From assembly GCA_963816315.1 (NCBI GenBank), contig CAWFJZ010000048.1:124001-188000 (forward strand): DNA of 64,000 nt, given 5' to 3'. Made by a program: the position numbers and the translations under genes. Origin of the DNA: CADEEN01 sp963816315 (GTDB lineage: Bacteria; Pseudomonadota; Gammaproteobacteria; Burkholderiales; Burkholderiaceae_C). Below, piece by piece: positions 26,976 to 35,560 of this stretch (within the stretch, counting starts at the first letter, position 1; each line of letters starts with the position of its first letter). Below the pieces are notes generated by a model, which worked only from the letters and a program-made list of their open reading frames with translations, did no database searches and had not been told where the DNA came from.

Positions 26976-28109
26976 ATGACGTCACCCGCACTGTTCACCC
27001 CCTGGTCCCTCGGCCCGCTGACCCTGCCCAACCGCATCGTCATCGCCCCCATGTGCCAGTACTCGGCCGTGGACGGCTCGGCGACGGATTGGCATCTGAT
27101 CCACCTCGGCCACCTGGCGCTGTCGGGCGCAGGGCTGTTGATCCTCGAAGCCACGGCGGTGGAAGCGCAGGGGCGCATCACGACGGGCTGCCTCGGGCTG
27201 TATTCGGACGACAACGAGGCGGCGCTGGCGCGCGTGCTCGACGCCGTGCGCACGCATGCCGCGCCGCCGTCGATGCCGATCGCGATTCAGTTGGCGCATG
27301 CGGGGCGCAAGGCGTCGAGCCGCGTGCCGTGGCAGGGCGGTGCGCAGATGCCGCTCGGCGAGCCCGGTGCGTGGCCTGCGGTGGCGCCGTCGGCGCTGCC
27401 GCACATCGACGGCGAGGACGCGCCGCATGCGTTGGACCGCGCGGGCCTGGCGCAGGTGCGCGACGCCTTCGTGCAGGCTGCCCGGCGCGCGGCGCGGCTG
27501 GGGCTGCAAGGCATCGAGCTGCATGCGGCGCATGGCTACCTGATGCATCAGTTCCTGTCGCCGCTGGCCAACCAGCGTGTCGATGAGTACGGCGGCAGCC
27601 TCGCCAACCGCATGCGCTTTCCGCTGGAGTTGTTCAGCGCGGTGCGCGAGGCCTTCCCGGCCGAGCGGCCGGTGTGGGTGCGCGTCTCGGCCACCGATTG
27701 GGTGGAGGGCAGCGGTTGGGACGTGGAGAGCTGCATCGAGTTCGTTCGCGCGCTGCAGGCGCTCGGCTGCGCAGCGGTGCATGTGTCGAGCGGCGGCGTC
27801 TCGCCGCAGCAGAAGATTGCGCTCGTACCCGGCTACCAGGTCGGGCTGGCGCAGCGGATCAAGCAGGCGGTGGGGCTGCCGACGATCGCGGTGGGCCTGA
27901 TCACCGAGCCCGAGCAGGCCGAGGCCATCGTCGCCGGCGGTCAGGCCGATGCGGTGGCCCTCGCACGCGCGATGCTGTACGACCCGCGCTGGCCGTGGCA
28001 CGCGGCAGCGAAGCTCGGCGCTCGAGTGAGTGCGCCGCCGCAGTACTGGCGCAGCCAGCCGCGCGAGTTCAAGGATCTGTTCTCAGGCCTGCGCTTCGGC
28101 GCGCGTTGA
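26976..28109 (+). CDS. Old yellow enzyme, YqjM/NemA-like NADPH:flavin oxidoreductase
   Basis: An FMN-dependent ene-reductase of 377 residues. OYE landmarks are LPNRIVIAPMCQYSAVDGSA (the cysteine after PM is the YqjM redox tuner), IQLAHAGRKASS (substrate His-X2-Arg/Lys region), ELHAAHGYLMHQFLSPLANQ, DEYGGSLANRMRFPLELFSA and the FMN phosphate loop IAVGLITEPEQAEAI with ADAVALARAMLYDPRW. It probably reduces activated C=C bonds of electrophiles; the physiological substrate is unknown. ATG at 26976. It lies downstream of the MESH1-like gene with 56 bp between them. Confidence 0.93.
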   Translation: MTSPALFTPWSLGPLTLPNRIVIAPMCQYSAVDGSATDWHLIHLGHLALSGAGLLILEATAVEAQGRITTGCLGLYSDDNEAALARVLDAVRTHAAPPSMPIAIQLAHAGRKASSRVPWQGGAQMPLGEPGAWPAVAPSALPHIDGEDAPHALDRAGLAQVRDAFVQAARRAARLGLQGIELHAAHGYLMHQFLSPLANQRVDEYGGSLANRMRFPLELFSAVREAFPAERPVWVRVSATDWVEGSGWDVESCIEFVRALQALGCAAVHVSSGGVSPQQKIALVPGYQVGLAQRIKQAVGLPTIAVGLITEPEQAEAIVAGGQADAVALARAMLYDPRWPWHAAAKLGARVSAPPQYWRSQPREFKDLFSGLRFGAR

Positions 28110-28114
28110 AGCGC

Positions 28115-28495
28115 TCAAGCCGGCGCGGCCCTGGCTACGCCCCAGGCCAGCGCGGCCCAGCCCAACAACCACGCCAGCCCGCCGATCGGCGTCACGGCGC
28201 CGAGGCCGCGCACGCCGCTGAGGCTGAGCGCAACCAGGCTGCCCGAGAACAGCAGCGTGCCGGCGACGAACAGCCAGCCGCTGGCGGTGATGGCCGCGCT
28301 GGCCGGCCAGCGCGCAGCGGCCCAGGCCACGGCGAGCAGCGCCAGCGCATGGAACATCTGGTAGCGCACGCCGGTTTCATACACGGCGAGCATCTCGGGC
28401 GACAGGCGCGCCTTCAGCGCGTGCGCACCAAACGCGCCGAGCGCCACGGCGATGCCGGCGCTGGCGCTGCCCAGAACGAAGAAGAGCCGGTCCAT
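28115..28495 (-). CDS. DUF423-family small membrane protein
   Basis: A 126-residue inner-membrane protein with four hydrophobic helices. It begins MDRLFFVLGSASAGIAVALG and has AFGAHALKARLSPEMLAVYE followed by TGVRYQMFHALALLAVAWAA, the DUF423 (YgdD-like) signature. Function is unknown. It ends 6 bp from convergent OYE. Upstream on the same strand, 8 bp away, is the anchored coiled-coil protein at 28504, so they form a small operon. Confidence 0.88.
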   Translation of the reverse strand: MDRLFFVLGSASAGIAVALGAFGAHALKARLSPEMLAVYETGVRYQMFHALALLAVAWAAARWPASAAITASGWLFVAGTLLFSGSLVALSLSGVRGLGAVTPIGGLAWLLGWAALAWGVARAAPA

Positions 28496-28503
28496 CGGCG
28501 GGA

Positions 28504-29196
28504 CTACTTGACCAGCATGATGCGCATGCCCAGCGTCTTGCCGCCGGGCGCATCGAGCACCTGCACGGTGACCTGGCGCGCGCGCACGCCGTCGGGCAGC
28601 GGCAGGCTGCCGCGCACGAGCGCGTGCGAGCCGACCGACACGTCCACCGGCTTGCTCGCCACGGTGGTTTCCGAGCCGCGTGCCGTCAGGCCGATGACGC
28701 TGAACTGCATGACGCCGGCCAGCGGCTTGGCGGCGTCGCGCTCGCTGGTCAGCACGACGTCGTAGGCCAGCGTGTTGCCCTTCGGGATGAAGCGCGCGGT
28801 GCGCACTTCGACGGCGCCGCCGCGCGGGTCGGCGGGCAGCGCGGCGATCAGCGCAGCCATGTCGTCGCGCAGTTTTTGCGCCGCGGCGCGCGGCGCGGCG
28901 AGCTCGTCGCTCTGGCGTTGCGTGGTCGCCTTGGCGGCTTCGAGCTGCTGCGTCGTCGTTGCCAGTTGCGTCTTCAGGCTCTTGCGCTCGGCGTCGGCCT
29001 GCTCGTAGGCGCTGCGCAACTCGCTCGAGGCCTCGGCCGACAGGCGCGGCGGCAGGTACTCTTCCTGCAGCAGCCACAGACCGCCGGCGCCGACCGCGAT
29101 GCCGAAGAGCAGCAGCAGCAGCCAGCCCGGCGGGCGCCAGCCGCGCCGGCGGCGGCTGCCATAGCTGAGGACGACGGGTTTGGAGGGGCCGAACAT
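28504..29196 (-). CDS. Membrane-anchored coiled-coil protein (DUF6776-like)
   Basis: A 230-residue protein. A basic N terminus (SYGSRRRRGWRPPG) leads into one transmembrane helix (WLLLLLFGIAVGAGGLWLL). A periplasmic coiled coil follows (about 55-110, ADAERKSLKTQLATTTQQLE), then a beta-rich C-terminal domain (VEVRTARFIPKGNTLAYDVV; FSVIGLTARGSETTVASKPV). The pattern fits a single-pass family frequent in Burkholderiales with no known function. The start ATG is at 29196. It may scaffold or sense the envelope; that is conjecture. Confidence 0.75.
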   Translation of the reverse strand: MFGPSKPVVLSYGSRRRRGWRPPGWLLLLLFGIAVGAGGLWLLQEEYLPPRLSAEASSELRSAYEQADAERKSLKTQLATTTQQLEAAKATTQRQSDELAAPRAAAQKLRDDMAALIAALPADPRGGAVEVRTARFIPKGNTLAYDVVLTSERDAAKPLAGVMQFSVIGLTARGSETTVASKPVDVSVGSHALVRGSLPLPDGVRARQVTVQVLDAPGGKTLGMRIMLVK

Positions 29197-29311
29197 GTTG
29201 TTGTGGTGTCAGACAGGCTCTCGCGGGAGCGCAAGGGTACAACGGCTGCAGCGTGGCTCAGCCTTGATCTGGATCGTCCCTGCGCTCGCCGGCACGCGGT
29301 AGAAAGGCCGC

Positions 29312-29650
29312 ATGAACAACGGGTGTCGCTTGTCCCTCCGCGTTGCCTTGTGCTGCTCGTTGATCGCGATGGGCAGCGCGGTCCAGGCGCAATCGCCGTC
29401 GCGCGGCGAGCTGCTCTACACCACGCATTGCGGCGCCTGCCACGACACGCAGATGCATTGGCGCGAGAAAAAACTCGCCACGACCTGGGACACGCTCAAG
29501 GCGCAGGTGCGGCGCTGGCAGGGCGTGGCCCGGCTGGAGTGGGGCGAGGCCGAGATCGAAGAAGTGGCGCGCTACCTCAACGAAACGATCTACCGCTATC
29601 CGGAGCCGGCGCGCGTCGGGCTGCTGGTTATTCAGCCGCAGCAGCAGTAG
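29312..29650 (+). CDS. Small secreted monoheme cytochrome c
   Basis: A 112-residue precursor with a signal peptide (LRVALCCSLIAMGSAVQAQ) and one heme site, YTTHCGACHDTQMHWREKKL (CxxCH). The rest is a short helical c-type fold (EWGEAEIEEVARYLNETIYR). There is no clear Met ligand in the usual distal position: the only downstream candidate is the Met in DTQMHWR, so the axial ligation may be unusual. The electron partner is unknown. It stands alone between divergent and parallel genes of unrelated function. Confidence 0.84.
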   Translation: MNNGCRLSLRVALCCSLIAMGSAVQAQSPSRGELLYTTHCGACHDTQMHWREKKLATTWDTLKAQVRRWQGVARLEWGEAEIEEVARYLNETIYRYPEPARVGLLVIQPQQQ

Positions 29651-29719
29651 CGCGTGATCGGCGTGCAGCGAAGCAGTGTCGTTCGCCATGGTGTGCCGCA
29701 TTCACCGTAGCATGTCGCC

Positions 29720-30379
29720 ATGGCTGCCTACCTCGACACCACCACCTGGGCGCGCCGCGACGCCTTCGAGTTTTTCCGCCAGTTCGACAAGCCGTATTTC
29801 AACGTCTGCGTGCGCCTGGACGTGGCGCGGCTGAAGGCGGTGCTGGCGGCGCGCGGCAGCGGCGGCTTGTCGCTGGCCTGCTACTTCATCGCGCTGCGGC
29901 TGGCCAACCTGCACGAGCCGTTTCGCTTGCGGCTCGAAGACGGGCGCGTGCGTGTGCACGACGAGGTCCACGGCAGCACGACGGTGCTGCGCGACGACGG
30001 CGAGAGTTTTTTCTTCGCCGAGTTCGACCACACGGCAGATTTCGATGCCTTTGCGGCGCAGGCCGGCGCGGCGATCGACGCCGCGCGCACGCTGCGCGCC
30101 GCGTTCGAGCCCAAGCCGGACGACGCGGCGCGCGTCTATTTCACGTCGCTGCCATGGCTGCACTTCACGAGCTTCAGCCATGCGCGCAACTGGAAGACCG
30201 AGGACTCGATTCCGCGCTTTGCCTTTGGCCGTGCACAGGCCGAGGGCGGCGCGTTGTGGCTGCCGATGTCGGTGGAGGTGCACCACGCGCTGATGGACGG
30301 TGTGCACGTCGGCCGCTATGTGCAGGCCTTCGAGGCGGCGCTGCGCGAGCCCGAGGCGTGGCTGGGGACGCGCGTTTAG
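29720..30379 (+). CDS. Chloramphenicol-acetyltransferase-like protein
   Basis: A 219-residue protein of the CAT fold. The active-site motif appears as SVEVHHALMDGVHVGRYVQA (HHxxxDG, with the catalytic histidine). The N terminus, TWARRDAFEFFRQFDKPYFN, is the usual RxxHFxFFxxFxxP region in a variant form (A-F in place of H-F). FTSLPWLHFTSFSHARNW is also typical. CAT homologues outside resistance cassettes are common, and the true acceptor may not be chloramphenicol. It meets the MFS gene tail-to-tail with a 4-bp overlap. Confidence 0.85.
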   Translation: MAAYLDTTTWARRDAFEFFRQFDKPYFNVCVRLDVARLKAVLAARGSGGLSLACYFIALRLANLHEPFRLRLEDGRVRVHDEVHGSTTVLRDDGESFFFAEFDHTADFDAFAAQAGAAIDAARTLRAAFEPKPDDAARVYFTSLPWLHFTSFSHARNWKTEDSIPRFAFGRAQAEGGALWLPMSVEVHHALMDGVHVGRYVQAFEAALREPEAWLGTRV

Positions 30380-31569
30380 TCGCTGTTCAAAGGCTGGCCG
30401 CGGCAGGCCCACCACAGCGTCAGGTCGTAGCCGATCTTCAGCACGCCGCACAGCACCATCGGCGCGGCCAGCCAGCCGCCGGTGAAGAGCAAGCCGGCCA
30501 GGGCCGGGCTCGCGGCGGCGGCCAGGCTGCGCGGCACGGCCGTGAAGCTGGCGGCCGCGGCGCGCTCGGCCGGCGTGACGACGCTCATCACATACGCGGT
30601 GCGCGTGGGCACGTCCATCTGCGACAGCAGCGCGCGCACGGCGAGCAGCGCCAGTGCGACGGGCAGCGTCGGCGCCAACGCGGCGAGCACGAGGCAGACG
30701 TTGGCCGGCAGGTGCGTGAAGACCATCGTGTTGACGAGGCCGATGCGGCGCGCGATCCACGGCGCGGCGAGTTGCGACGCCGCGCCGAGCAGGCCCATGA
30801 CGAAGAAGAACAGGCCCGCGTCGGCCAGCGACAGGCCGAAGCGTTGCATCAGCCACAGCGACATCAGGCTGGCCAGCACGAGGCCGCCGGCAAAAGCATC
30901 GACAGCGAAGAGCGCGGTCAGCTTGACGACGATGGCGCGCGACGGGCCGAGCGGCGCGGGTTTGTTTTGTGCTGGCGCCGCCGACGGCATCGGCAGCCGC
31001 CGATAGAGCAGCCAGATGAGCGCGCCGATCGCGGCGTAGAGCACGAACATCGCGCGCATCGCATCGAGGCGCGTGGCGCCGAGCTGCGCCGCCAGCCACT
31101 CCGGCACACCGGCGGCGAGAGCGCCCACGGCCGCGGCCAGCACGCCGGCCAGGCTGTAGCGTGCGAACAGCGTGGTGCGTTCGTGGCTGTTGCCGCCGCT
31201 GCCCGCCAGGCGTGCGTGTTCGATCGGCAGGAACACGCTGACATCGCCCGAGCCCGGGTTCAAGGTGCCGATGAAGGCGACGACGAGCAGCGGCGCGAAA
31301 GCCGACACGCTGGCGAAGCCGAGACCCGTGGCGGCCATCAACAGCGCCGCGCCGAGCAGCAGCGTTCGCGGCGCCGCGTGGTGGCCCCAGGCGCCGACGG
31401 CCAAGGTGGCCAGCGCCGATCCGGCGAGCGTGGCGGTGCCGAGCACGCCGACTTCGAACGGCGTGTGGCCGAGTGCCAGCAGGTAGGCCGGCAGCAGCAC
31501 GGCTACCGAGCCATCGACAAAACCACGCAGCGCGCGGCCGGTGATCAGAGTGCGGGCGGTGGGGTCCAC
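30376..31569 (-). CDS. MFS transporter
   Basis: A 397-residue, 12-helix major facilitator protein. It begins DPTARTLITGRALRGFVDGS; helices include VAVLLPAYLLALGHTPFEVG and ALLVVAFIGTLNPGSGDVSV. The central loop (RRLPMPSAAPAQNKPAPLGP) and the second half (GLVLASLMSLWLMQRFGLSL; AALAPTLPVALALLAVRALL) follow. There is no strong substrate signature. The start at 31569 lies next to REP copy C. Neighbouring an acetyltransferase-like gene hints at detoxification, but the two are convergent and not co-transcribed. Confidence 0.87.
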   Translation of the reverse strand: MDPTARTLITGRALRGFVDGSVAVLLPAYLLALGHTPFEVGVLGTATLAGSALATLAVGAWGHHAAPRTLLLGAALLMAATGLGFASVSAFAPLLVVAFIGTLNPGSGDVSVFLPIEHARLAGSGGNSHERTTLFARYSLAGVLAAAVGALAAGVPEWLAAQLGATRLDAMRAMFVLYAAIGALIWLLYRRLPMPSAAPAQNKPAPLGPSRAIVVKLTALFAVDAFAGGLVLASLMSLWLMQRFGLSLADAGLFFFVMGLLGAASQLAAPWIARRIGLVNTMVFTHLPANVCLVLAALAPTLPVALALLAVRALLSQMDVPTRTAYVMSVVTPAERAAAASFTAVPRSLAAAASPALAGLLFTGGWLAAPMVLCGVLKIGYDLTLWWACRGQPLNSD

Positions 31570-31577
31570 GAGGCAAC

Positions 31578-31628
31578 GACCAAGCTCAGCCCGAACGGGG
31601 GGCCGTTCGCACTGAGCTTGTCGAAGTG
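31578..31628. repeat. REP-like palindrome, copy C
   Basis: CAAGCTCAGCCCGAACGG ... CCGTTCGCACTGAGCTTG forms a long hairpin nearly identical to copy A. It lies in the 63-bp gap between the MFS gene start and the end of the esterase gene. Confidence 0.85.
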
Positions 31629-31632
31629 CTCG

Positions 31633-32316
31633 TCACGCACTGCCAAGCACACGCAGCAAGAAGCGCCGCAAGTCGGCCACTTCTTCGGCGCTGACCGAAT
31701 GCTCCATCGGGTACTCATGCCACTCGACGCCGTAGCCGAGCGCCTTGAGAGCGTCGCGCGATGAAGTGGCGCGCGGCAGCGCGATCACCGGGTCGCGTTG
31801 GCCGTGGGCGAGGAAGATCGGCGTCAGCGCGTTGGCGTCTTTTCGCTCGGCGGCTGTCGCCGATGCCAACGGCAGATAGCCCGACAGTCCGGCGAGGCCG
31901 GCGAGTCGTTGCCCGTAGCGCAGGCCGGCGCCGAGCGTGACGGCACAGCCTTGGCTGAAGCCGGCGAGCACGATCTTGTGCGCCGGCACGCCGCGCGCGA
32001 TCTCGCGCTCGATCAACGCGTGCACGGCGGCAAAGCTCTCGCGCAGGCCGGCATCGTCTTCGCGCGGGCTTTGGGCTTGCGCACCGAACTGGTAGATGTC
32101 GTACCAGGCGCGCATGCGGTAGCCGTTGTTGACCGTCACCGGCCGCACCGGCGCGCGCGGCAGCAGCCAGCGCACCGGGCCGATCGTGGCGAGGTCGATC
32201 TCATCGGCGAAAGGCAGGAAGTCGGTGCCGTCGGCGCCCAGGCCGTGCAGCACGATGACGCTGGCTTGCGCCTCGCCGGCGGGGTGGACTTCGATGGTCT
32301 GCAGTGTTGTGTTCAT
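31633..32316 (-). CDS. Alpha/beta-hydrolase carboxylesterase/phospholipase (EstB-like)
   Basis: A 227-residue serine hydrolase. It has VIVLHGLGADGTDFLPFADE (oxyanion-hole HGLG), the nucleophile elbow IVLAGFSQGCAVTLG (GFSQG), aspartate in FLAHGQRDPVIAL and histidine in EWHEYPMEHSVSAEEV, which together form the Ser-Asp-His triad. No signal peptide, so cytosolic. ATG at 32316 overlaps the trpS stop (ATGA on the minus strand), so they form an operon. The substrate is probably a short-chain ester or lysophospholipid. Confidence 0.9.
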   Translation of the reverse strand: MNTTLQTIEVHPAGEAQASVIVLHGLGADGTDFLPFADEIDLATIGPVRWLLPRAPVRPVTVNNGYRMRAWYDIYQFGAQAQSPREDDAGLRESFAAVHALIEREIARGVPAHKIVLAGFSQGCAVTLGAGLRYGQRLAGLAGLSGYLPLASATAAERKDANALTPIFLAHGQRDPVIALPRATSSRDALKALGYGVEWHEYPMEHSVSAEEVADLRRFLLRVLGSA

Positions 32317-33524
32317 CAGTAGGTCAGACCCATGGCCACGCGCACGTCCTTCATCGTTTGCCGGGCGACGGTGCGCGCGCGCTCGGTGCCCATCTCGACG
32401 ATCCAGTGCACCTTCTTCGGATCGGCGAGGTAGGCCTCGGCGCGCTCGCGCCACGGTCGCTGTTCCCTGATGATCGCGTCGATGACAGGCTGCTTGCATT
32501 CGAGACAACCGATGCCGGCGCTCTTGCAACCCTTGACGACCCACTCTTTGGTCGCCTCGTCGCTGTACACCTTGTGGAACTGCCACACCGGGCACTTCTC
32601 GGGGTCGCCCGGATCGGTGCGGCGCGCGCGCGCCGGGTCGGTGACCATGCCCTTGATCTTCTTGCTCACCGAGTCGGGGTCTTCGCGCATCAGCACGGCG
32701 TTGCCGTAGCTCTTGCTCATCTTGACGCCGTCGGTGCCCGGCAGGCGCAGCACTTCGGTGTGCAGCGCCTGCGGCTCGGTGAGGATGGTCTTGCCGCTGC
32801 CTTTCAGGTGGCCCTGCAGCAGTTCGCTGTCGTCACTCGTCCATCCGGCGATGCTGGTGGCTGCCTTGGCGATCATGCCGTCGCCTTTGGCCAAGGCTTC
32901 AGTGCTGCCCGTCTCGCCGAAGGCCTTGCGCTGTTTCTCGAAATAGCGCGCATCGTCTTTCGGCAGTTTGGCGAGCGCGGCCGCGACGAGCTGATCGAAG
33001 TTCGACGCGCGGCCGTAGAGGCTGTTGAAGCGCCGCGCCACTTCGCGCGTCAGCTCCACATGCGAGCTCTGGTCTTCACCGACCGGCACGTAGTTGGCCT
33101 TGTAGATCAGGATGTCGGCGGCCTGCAGCAGCGGGTAGCCGAGAAAACCGTAGGTGGCGAGGTCGCGGTCCTTCAGCTTTTCGATCTGGTCCTTGTAGGT
33201 CGGCACGCGCTCCAACCAGCCGAGCGGCGTGCCCATGGCCAGCAGCGTGAACAGCTCGGCGTGTTCGGGCAGGCGGCTCTGGATGAAGATCGTGCACTTG
33301 TCGGGGTCGAGGCCGGCGGCGAGCCAGTCGGTGACCATCTCGTACACGTAGCGCTCCATGACCTCGCGCTCTTCGTAGTGCGTGGTCAGCGCGTGCCAGT
33401 CGGCGACGAAGAAGAAGCAGTCGTGCTCCTGCTGCAAACGCACCCAGTTCTTCAGCGCGCCGTGGTAGTGGCCGAGGTGCATGGCGCCGGTGGGGCGCAT
33501 GCCGGAGAGGACTCTGGATTTCAT
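32316..33524 (-). CDS. trpS: Tryptophanyl-tRNA synthetase
   Basis: Class I synthetase of 402 residues. The HIGH-type motif is GAMHLGHYHGALKNWV, and the KMSKS loop is intact in LPGTDGVKMSKSYGNAVL. Between KMSKS and the C terminus is the Cys-containing insert PEKCPVWQFHKVYSDEATKE ... KGCKSAGIGCLECKQPVIDA, with four cysteines that could bind an Fe-S cluster or zinc, as in some long bacterial TrpRS. The ATG at 33524 starts MKSRVLSGMRPTG. No frameshift. The downstream esterase gene is coupled by ATGA. Confidence 0.95.
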   Translation of the reverse strand: MKSRVLSGMRPTGAMHLGHYHGALKNWVRLQQEHDCFFFVADWHALTTHYEEREVMERYVYEMVTDWLAAGLDPDKCTIFIQSRLPEHAELFTLLAMGTPLGWLERVPTYKDQIEKLKDRDLATYGFLGYPLLQAADILIYKANYVPVGEDQSSHVELTREVARRFNSLYGRASNFDQLVAAALAKLPKDDARYFEKQRKAFGETGSTEALAKGDGMIAKAATSIAGWTSDDSELLQGHLKGSGKTILTEPQALHTEVLRLPGTDGVKMSKSYGNAVLMREDPDSVSKKIKGMVTDPARARRTDPGDPEKCPVWQFHKVYSDEATKEWVVKGCKSAGIGCLECKQPVIDAIIREQRPWRERAEAYLADPKKVHWIVEMGTERARTVARQTMKDVRVAMGLTY

Positions 33525-33561
33525 CGATCGATTCTAGGCGGGGCTACACTGCCGGCCCTTC

Positions 33562-34189
33562 ATGAAGCGCATCGTCATCCTCATCTCCGGCCGCGGATCG
33601 AACATGGATCGGATCGTCGAAGCGTGCAGCAGCGAAGGCTGGCCGGCGCAGGTTGCGGCAGTGATTTCGAATCGGCCGGATGCAGCGGGCCTGGCGTTCG
33701 CGCAAGCGCATGGCATCGCGACAGCGGTCATCGATCACAAGGCGTTTGCGACGCGCGAGGCTTTCGACGCCGCCATCGCACAAGGCATCGATGCGCATGC
33801 GCCCGATCTGGTTGTGCTCGCCGGGTTCATGCGCATCCTCGGGCCGGACTGCGTGCGCCGCTACGAGGGCCGCATGCTCAACATCCATCCTTCGTTGTTG
33901 CCGGCGTTCCCGGGCCTGCACACGCACCGCCGCGCGATCGAGGCGGGCTGCAAGATTGCCGGTGCAACGGTGCACTTCGTGACGGCGCAACTCGACCACG
34001 GGCCGATCGTCGTGCAGGCGGCGGTGCCGGTGCTTCCGGGCGATGACGAACACACGTTGTCTGCGCGCGTGCTCGCCAAGGAGCATGTGATCTACCCGCG
34101 GGCCGTGCGCTGGTTCGTCGAAGGGCAGTTGCGTTGCGAAGGCGAGCGTCGTCGGCCACCGGGGCGGCGAGCCGCAACTCGTTCTGTGA
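33562..34189 (+). CDS. purN: Phosphoribosylglycinamide formyltransferase, frameshift near the 3' end
   Basis: PurN transfers a formyl group from 10-formyl-THF to GAR in purine synthesis. It opens MKRIVILISGRGSNMDRIVE (phosphate loop SGRGSN). The catalytic set follows: LNIHPSLLPAFPGLHTHRRA (N-H) and GATVHFVTAQLDHGPIVVQA (H, D). As read, the frame runs on into the next gene. Near 34146-34150 a one-base loss would give VVGHRGGEPQLVL and a TGA at 34187-34189, overlapping the GTG of the methyltransferase. I therefore treat the apparent fusion as two genes. Confidence 0.9.
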
Positions 34190-35447
34190 CGCCGCGCCAA
34201 CTGCTCGATGCCTGCACGACGCTGCTGCGCGACGTGCTCAAGTTCGACGCGCCGGCCGACGGTGTCGTGTCGGCGTTCTTCCGCAAGCAAAAGGCGCTCG
34301 GTGCACGCGAACGCCACACGCTGGCCGAGACGGTGTACGACGTGCTGCGGCGGCGCTTGCTCTACCAGCATCTGGCGCAAGGCGGCAGCGGCACGATCGA
34401 GCGCCGCTTTGCGATGCTCGGCTGGGCGGGCGACGCGTCGTTTCTGAAAGCGGCGCTGACGCCGGAAGAGCAGGCATGGCTGGCCAAGGCGCGCGCGATC
34501 GACCGCGCCACGCTGGCGCCGAAGCTGCGCCACAACCTGCCCGACTGGATCGCGCAGCCGCTGCAGGCGCAGCTCGGCGACGAGGGCTTCTGGGCGCTCG
34601 TCGGCACGCTCGACCAGATCGCGCCGCTCGACCTGCGCGTCAACATCTTCAAGACCAAGCGCGAAGCGGCGCAGGCCACGTTGGCCGAAGCCGGCATCGA
34701 CGCCGAGCCGACGCCGTACTCGCCGTGGGGCCTGCGCGTGCAGGGCAAACCGGCGCTGAACAAGCTCGACATCTTCACCGGCGGCGAGATCGAAGTGCAG
34801 GACGAAGGCAGCCAGTTGCTCGCCTTGCTCACCGACGCCAAGCGCGGCGAGATGGTGGTGGATTTCTGCGCCGGCGCCGGCGGCAAGACGCTGGCGCTCG
34901 GCGCGTCGATGAAGAACACCGGGCGGCTGTATGCCTTCGACACGTCGGGCCACCGCCTCGATGCGCTGAAGCCGCGCCTGGCGCGCAGCGGCTTGTCGAA
35001 CGTCTATCCGGTGCAGATCGCGCACGAGCGCGACGACCGCATCAAACGTCTGGCCGGCAAGATCGACCGCGTGCTCGTGGACGCGCCGTGCTCGGGCCTG
35101 GGAACGTTGCGGCGCAATCCCGATCTGAAATGGCGCCAGTCGCCGCAGGCGATTGGCGAGTTGACGGCCAAGCAGGGCGCCATCCTGGCCAGCGCGGCGC
35201 GTTTGTTGAAGCCGGGTGGCCGGCTCGTCTATGCCACCTGCAGCCTGCTCGCGCAGGAAAACGAGGCGGTCTGCGACGCGTTCTCGCAAGCCCATCCGCG
35301 CGTTCGAAAGGCTGGACGCTGCGCGTACTACTTGGCGATCTGGGCGTGGCCGGCGCCGAAAGCTTGAGCAGCGCTGGAAATCTGCGTTTGTGGCCTCATC
35401 TGCATTCAACTGACGGCTTTTTTGCTGCCGTCTGGCAGAAAACATAG
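34186..35447 (+). CDS. RsmB/NOP-family RNA (cytosine-5) methyltransferase, frameshifts near the end
   Basis: A SAM-dependent methyltransferase of about 420 residues. It starts GTG at 34186 (MTPRQLLDACTTLLRDVL) with a helical N-terminal domain. The Rossmann core follows: MVVDFCAGAGGKTLALGASM, motif IV VLVDAPCSGLGTLRRNPDLK with the PC cysteine, and motif VI LVYATCSLLAQENEAVCDAF with the catalytic TC cysteine. After about 35295 homology moves twice: FERLDAAR, then LLGDLGVAGAESL, and the end WPHLHSTDGFFAAVWQKT at 35447. Its exact rRNA or tRNA target is unknown. The purN to rsmB-like order is common in relatives. Confidence 0.87.
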
Positions 35448-35560
35448 CCCGACGGCGCGAACATCGCGTTCCGTGTACGTACTTTCCCCTCTGCCGGGAG
35501 CGGTCGCCACCTACAATGCGCGCTTCTATCAGCCTCGACTCACAAAAGGCAACAATTCAC

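Noticed and set aside
29720..30379. Chloramphenicol resistance gene
   Set aside because: Only the CAT fold and HHxxxDG motif are supported; chromosomal CAT-like proteins often have other acceptors, so resistance is not claimed.
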